Source of the DNA: Pseudomonadota bacterium | GTDB lineage: Bacteria > Pseudomonadota > Gammaproteobacteria > Burkholderiales > Burkholderiaceae_D | Reading direction: 5' to 3' | DNA length: 7,986 nt | NCBI GenBank assembly: GCA_023391395.1 | Contig: JAEWBA010000150.1 | Location: forward strand, 1 to 7,986 | Shown: positions 5,620 through 7,986 of the stretch, one piece after another | Layout of the letters: every line of letters starts with the position of its first letter | Numbering within the stretch: the first letter of the stretch is position 1 | Position numbers and translations under genes: made by a program | The notes under the pieces: model-generated | Databases searched by the model: none | The model's input: only the letters and a program-made list of their open reading frames with translations | What the model was told of the DNA's origin: nothing

Positions 5620-6552
5620 ATGACCATTCCCGCTTCCGCCCGCACCGTCCTGGTCCTTGGCGCCAACGGCCGTTTCGGTCGCTGCGCCGTGCAAGCCTTC
5701 AGCCAAGGCGGCTGGCAAGTGATTGCTCACAGTCGTTCGGCCCTCGTCCAGCCGCTGCCGCCAAATTCCTCACACCTGCAGTGCGACGCGCTCGATACGG
5801 AAGCCCTGATCGCGGCCGCCAAGGGCAGGGTCGAAGTCATCGTCCACGCCCTCAACCCCGCCTACGACGACTGGGAACGCCAAGTGCCGGCACTGACCGA
5901 TAGCGTCCTGCGCTTGGCGCAAGCCACCGGCGCGCTGCTCATGCTGCCGGGGAATGTCTACAACTTCGGCCGCGAGCTGCCGCCGGCCCTTACCGAAGAT
6001 ACGCCGCAGCTTGCCAACACTTCCAAGGCGGTCCAGCGCATCGCCCTGGAGCAGCGCATGCAAGGCACATCCGGCGTGCAAAGCGTGGTGATCCGCGCCG
6101 GCGACTTCATCGGCGGCGACGGCCCCGGCACCTGGCTGGATATGGTGATTGCGAAAAAACTGGACAAGGGAGAAGCGACCTACCTCGGCCCGCTCGACGT
6201 GGAACATGCCTGGGCTTATCTGCCCGATCTGGCCCAGGTCTTCGTCAAGGTCGCAGAGCGGCGTGCCATGCTGCCGGCATTCTCCATCTTCCACTACGCT
6301 GGCCTGGCACTCAATGGCTATGAATTCTGCACAGCGCTAGAGCGCGTCACCGGCCGCACGCTGAAGATCAAGCCCATGCCGTGGTGGTTGCTGCGGCTAG
6401 CATCGCCTTTCTCGGGCATGATGCGGGCCCTGCTGGAAATGCGCTACTTGTGGGACCGGCCGCACCGGCTGGAAGAGTCGCGCTTGCGCGCGCTGATCGG
6501 CGAAGTGCCGCGTACGGGTATCGATGCGGTGCTGAGAAAGTCTTGCGCGTGA
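5620..6552 (+). CDS. Atypical NAD(P)-binding SDR / epimerase-like oxidoreductase
   Basis: This encodes a 310-aa protein of the extended/atypical short-chain dehydrogenase superfamily, probably cytoplasmic. The Rossmann nucleotide-binding loop is at residues 11-20 (LVLGANGRFG, GxxGxxG). GNVYNFG (111-117) corresponds to the SSxxVYG strand of epimerases, and NTSKAVQRIALE (133-144) to the catalytic YxxSKxxxE helix. The expected Tyr four residues before Lys136 is Ala132, so this may be an atypical SDR that binds nucleotide without normal oxidoreductase chemistry, or uses another residue. VIRAGDFIGG (158-167) follows, as in epimerases. ATG at 5620 is supported by AAAGGAGAT immediately upstream; the open frame to 5551 lacks one. 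The gene is divergent from a LysR gene with a candidate operator between them, so it is probably that regulator's target. The reaction and substrate are unknown. Confidence 0.9.
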   Translation: MTIPASARTVLVLGANGRFGRCAVQAFSQGGWQVIAHSRSALVQPLPPNSSHLQCDALDTEALIAAAKGRVEVIVHALNPAYDDWERQVPALTDSVLRLAQATGALLMLPGNVYNFGRELPPALTEDTPQLANTSKAVQRIALEQRMQGTSGVQSVVIRAGDFIGGDGPGTWLDMVIAKKLDKGEATYLGPLDVEHAWAYLPDLAQVFVKVAERRAMLPAFSIFHYAGLALNGYEFCTALERVTGRTLKIKPMPWWLLRLASPFSGMMRALLEMRYLWDRPHRLEESRLRALIGEVPRTGIDAVLRKSCA

Positions 6553-6585
6553 ATGTGCAAACTTCTCTGGAGGCTGTCCCGGCAA

Positions 6586-6601
6586 GGCACAGTTTCGTGC
6601 C
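6586..6601. terminator. Weak hairpin between convergent genes
   Basis: GGCAC (6586-6590) and GTGCC (6597-6601) can pair around a 6-base loop in the 78-bp gap between the convergent SDR and lipoprotein genes. No U-tract follows on either strand. It is offered only because of its position. Confidence 0.2.
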
Positions 6602-6630
6602 CCACCAGGATAGGTTGCAGCTCGAAAGAA

Positions 6631-7743
6631 TTACGGATAGGAGCGGATCCAGGCGCTGCCGTTGATGCCGCCGCCGCTCACAGCCGGTTGCGTGTTAACG
6701 GTAATCGCCTTGCCGACCAGGTCCTTCTCCGGCAAAGGACGCATTTCCGGACCTTCCACGCCCGCCGGACGCACGATTTTCTCGACACTGGAGAGAGTCA
6801 CATGCATGTCGAAACGACCCGCGATCTGGTTCAACGCAGCCAGCTTTTCCCCTGCATTCGAAAAGCCGGTCTCCAGATCCATGAACAGGATCATGCTGGA
6901 CGTGTCGCCATAGCCATCGGGGATCTCGGTCAGCGGCATCAGGCGCACCGTGCGTTCCGGAGCCGGAATGCTCTCGCGTACCTCGACACCCGCGGCATTA
7001 CGACCATAGACATGGATTTGCGCACCCTCGCGCAAACGCGCGCTCGTGAGCCGGCCGGTCGCGTCGGTCGCCATTTCCACATTGTCGATCACGAAGCGCA
7101 TGATCTCTGCCACCTCGCCGCCGCGGATCATCGGGGAATCGGCGCGTTCGGTCAGCTCGAATGCGATGCGTCCGACAACGGTCTGCGCACCGGGCCGCGT
7201 TCCGTCGGCGGCTGGCAGCAGGTGCGTACGGATGCGCAGACCGAAGGCTGCAAGCGGCGCCGCGGGCGCGACCGCCGGCGGCTGGATGGCGCATGTGCCG
7301 TCTACTTCGATCGTGCATCCGGAAGCCGCTGATTCCGCTTCGAGGTTCGGAATGGGAGCCACCGGGCTGCCCGAGGCGATGTCCTCGATGCCAACGGGAC
7401 CTTCGAAGATAGTGAAACTGACCGGCAAATACAGGTGGCGGTTGGCGCGGATATAGAGAATCTGGTTCGCCACCATCTCCATGTTGCCGGTGAACTTTTG
7501 ATCGACAACCGGCGCCGGCTCCGTGGAGGGATCCTCGGTCGGCGGCGGGTTGCCTGTATCGACCGGAGGCGTCGTCGAGGGAGGAGTGTTGGGCGTATCG
7601 TTGGACGGGGGCGTGATTGGAGCCGGGGTGCCGGTGTCGCCTCCCGGTGCGGCAGCAACCGTCGTGTCATTGCCGCCACCACCGCAAGCTGCAACCAAGG
7701 CTGAGGCGGCAATAAGCGAAATCATTTTCTTTCTATGGAACAT
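6631..7743 (-). CDS. Putative lipoprotein with Gly patch, Pro/Thr tether and unknown domain
   Basis: This encodes a 370-aa exported lipoprotein. The N-terminus MFHRKKMISLIAASALVAAC has a basic n-region, a hydrophobic core and the lipobox VAAC, with Cys20 as the predicted lipidated residue. GGGG follows, then a Pro/Thr/Asp-rich linker (about residues 25-82, with many TPP, NPPP and PST units) that would hold the rest away from the membrane. The C-terminal part (about 84-370) looks like a folded beta-rich domain; it includes a cysteine pair C143/C151 that could form a disulfide, and FVIDNVEMATDATGRL (217-232). No family is recognised. ATG at 7741-7743 was chosen because GAGAGGA lies eight bases upstream; the in-frame ATG at 7750-7752 has that motif directly abutting it and is less likely. 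Outer-membrane or periplasmic location is inferred. It is convergent with the SDR gene and has no partner gene in the window. Confidence 0.85.
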   Translation of the reverse strand: MFHRKKMISLIAASALVAACGGGGNDTTVAAAPGGDTGTPAPITPPSNDTPNTPPSTTPPVDTGNPPPTEDPSTEPAPVVDQKFTGNMEMVANQILYIRANRHLYLPVSFTIFEGPVGIEDIASGSPVAPIPNLEAESAASGCTIEVDGTCAIQPPAVAPAAPLAAFGLRIRTHLLPAADGTRPGAQTVVGRIAFELTERADSPMIRGGEVAEIMRFVIDNVEMATDATGRLTSARLREGAQIHVYGRNAAGVEVRESIPAPERTVRLMPLTEIPDGYGDTSSMILFMDLETGFSNAGEKLAALNQIAGRFDMHVTLSSVEKIVRPAGVEGPEMRPLPEKDLVGKAITVNTQPAVSGGGINGSAWIRSYP

Positions 7744-7752
7744 GGTATTCAT

Positions 7753-7986
7753 CCTCTCGGAGTGGCTGACAAAGGGAAAGAAATCAGTGAGGGTGATCGT
7801 GCCGCTGGTGTGCCTGCATGGTTTTGCAGCAGCGCAAAACGGGGTCCCCGGCGTACACGAAGCACGACATACATCAATGCCGCGCATCCTCTCTGTCGCG
7901 CGTTGACACGCAATACGCGGCCGCGGCGGTATTCAAGGGCTATTGATAGAGATGCAGGGGGCGCTGCCGGCGATGCGCTATCGGCG
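7753..7986. other. Upstream region of the lipoprotein gene to the window edge
   Basis: No supported gene lies here. One minus-strand frame stays open from the edge to a TGA overlapping the ATG at 7752, but its translation is low-complexity and unlike a protein family. The region should contain the lipoprotein promoter; I see no convincing -35/-10 pair. An inverted repeat is at 7821-7840. Confidence 0.4.
7821..7840. repeat. Inverted repeat GTTTTGC-N6-GCAAAAC
   Basis: Two exact 7-bp arms (7821-7827 and 7834-7840) flank AGCAGC. The site lies about 80-100 bases upstream of the lipoprotein start, where an operator or a leader hairpin would fit. It is followed by a CGGGGTCCCCG palindrome (7840-7850). 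The regulator is unknown. Confidence 0.4.

Noticed and set aside
6553..7332. A 259-codon plus-strand open frame opposite the lipoprotein gene
   Set aside because: It is antisense to a gene with a signal peptide and lipobox, and its translation is rich in Arg and His with no recognisable domain.
7753..7986. An open minus-strand frame from the right edge whose TGA overlaps the ATG at 7752
   Set aside because: An ATGA overlap would suggest an upstream coupled gene, but the roughly 78-residue translation is low-complexity and random-looking, and open frames of this size are common in GC-rich DNA.
1..7986. CRISPR arrays, insertion sequences, tRNA or rRNA genes, attachment sites and toxin-antitoxin pairs
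   Set aside because: Reading both strands, I found no regularly spaced repeats, transposase or integrase motifs, or tRNA-like cloverleaf.

Overview
The window looks like chromosomal DNA of a high-GC proteobacterium. The style suggests a betaproteobacterium of the Burkholderiales (strong G/C third-position bias, a divergent LysR/SDR pair, a CGGGG-type lipoprotein), but this is inference: no rRNA, tRNA or other taxonomic marker is present. I see no transposase, integrase, CRISPR array, toxin-antitoxin pair or recognisable defence system.

Layout. Left edge (1-535, minus): the N-terminal 178 codons of a CelD/BcsL-type GNAT-like protein. It runs off the window and is clearly AT-richer than everything to its right. 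A 336-bp gene-free gap (536-871) follows, with a perfect 12-bp-stem hairpin and a U-tract terminator. Next comes a minus-strand gene block read right to left: a 50-aa two-helix membrane protein (2948-2796), an M14-type zinc metallocarboxypeptidase (2747-1710) and an alpha/beta hydrolase (1705-872). The last two are 4 nt apart and probably translationally coupled, and the block ends at the terminator at 789-834. Upstream of it is a CPBP (CAAX/Abi) intramembrane glutamic protease (3874-3065) with its own sigma70-like promoter and a 3' hairpin. Then come a small stand-alone WYL-domain protein (4488-4195) and a LysR regulator (5520-4582).

The LysR gene is divergent from an atypical SDR oxidoreductase (5620-6552, plus). 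The 99-bp gap between them carries a T-N11-A dyad (TGAAT-N11-ATTCA), the classical form of a LysR operator, so the regulator probably controls the SDR gene and itself. Convergent to the SDR gene is a lipoprotein (7743-6631) with a clear lipobox, a Gly patch, a roughly 60-residue Pro/Thr tether and an unrecognised globular domain.

Most genes have well-defined family features. The less explained parts are the microprotein/M14/hydrolase block, the cluster of three perfect palindromes between the LysR and WYL genes, the missing catalytic Tyr in the SDR, the unassigned lipoprotein domain, and the base-composition break at the left edge. I did not find convincing evidence for a wholly new biological system.
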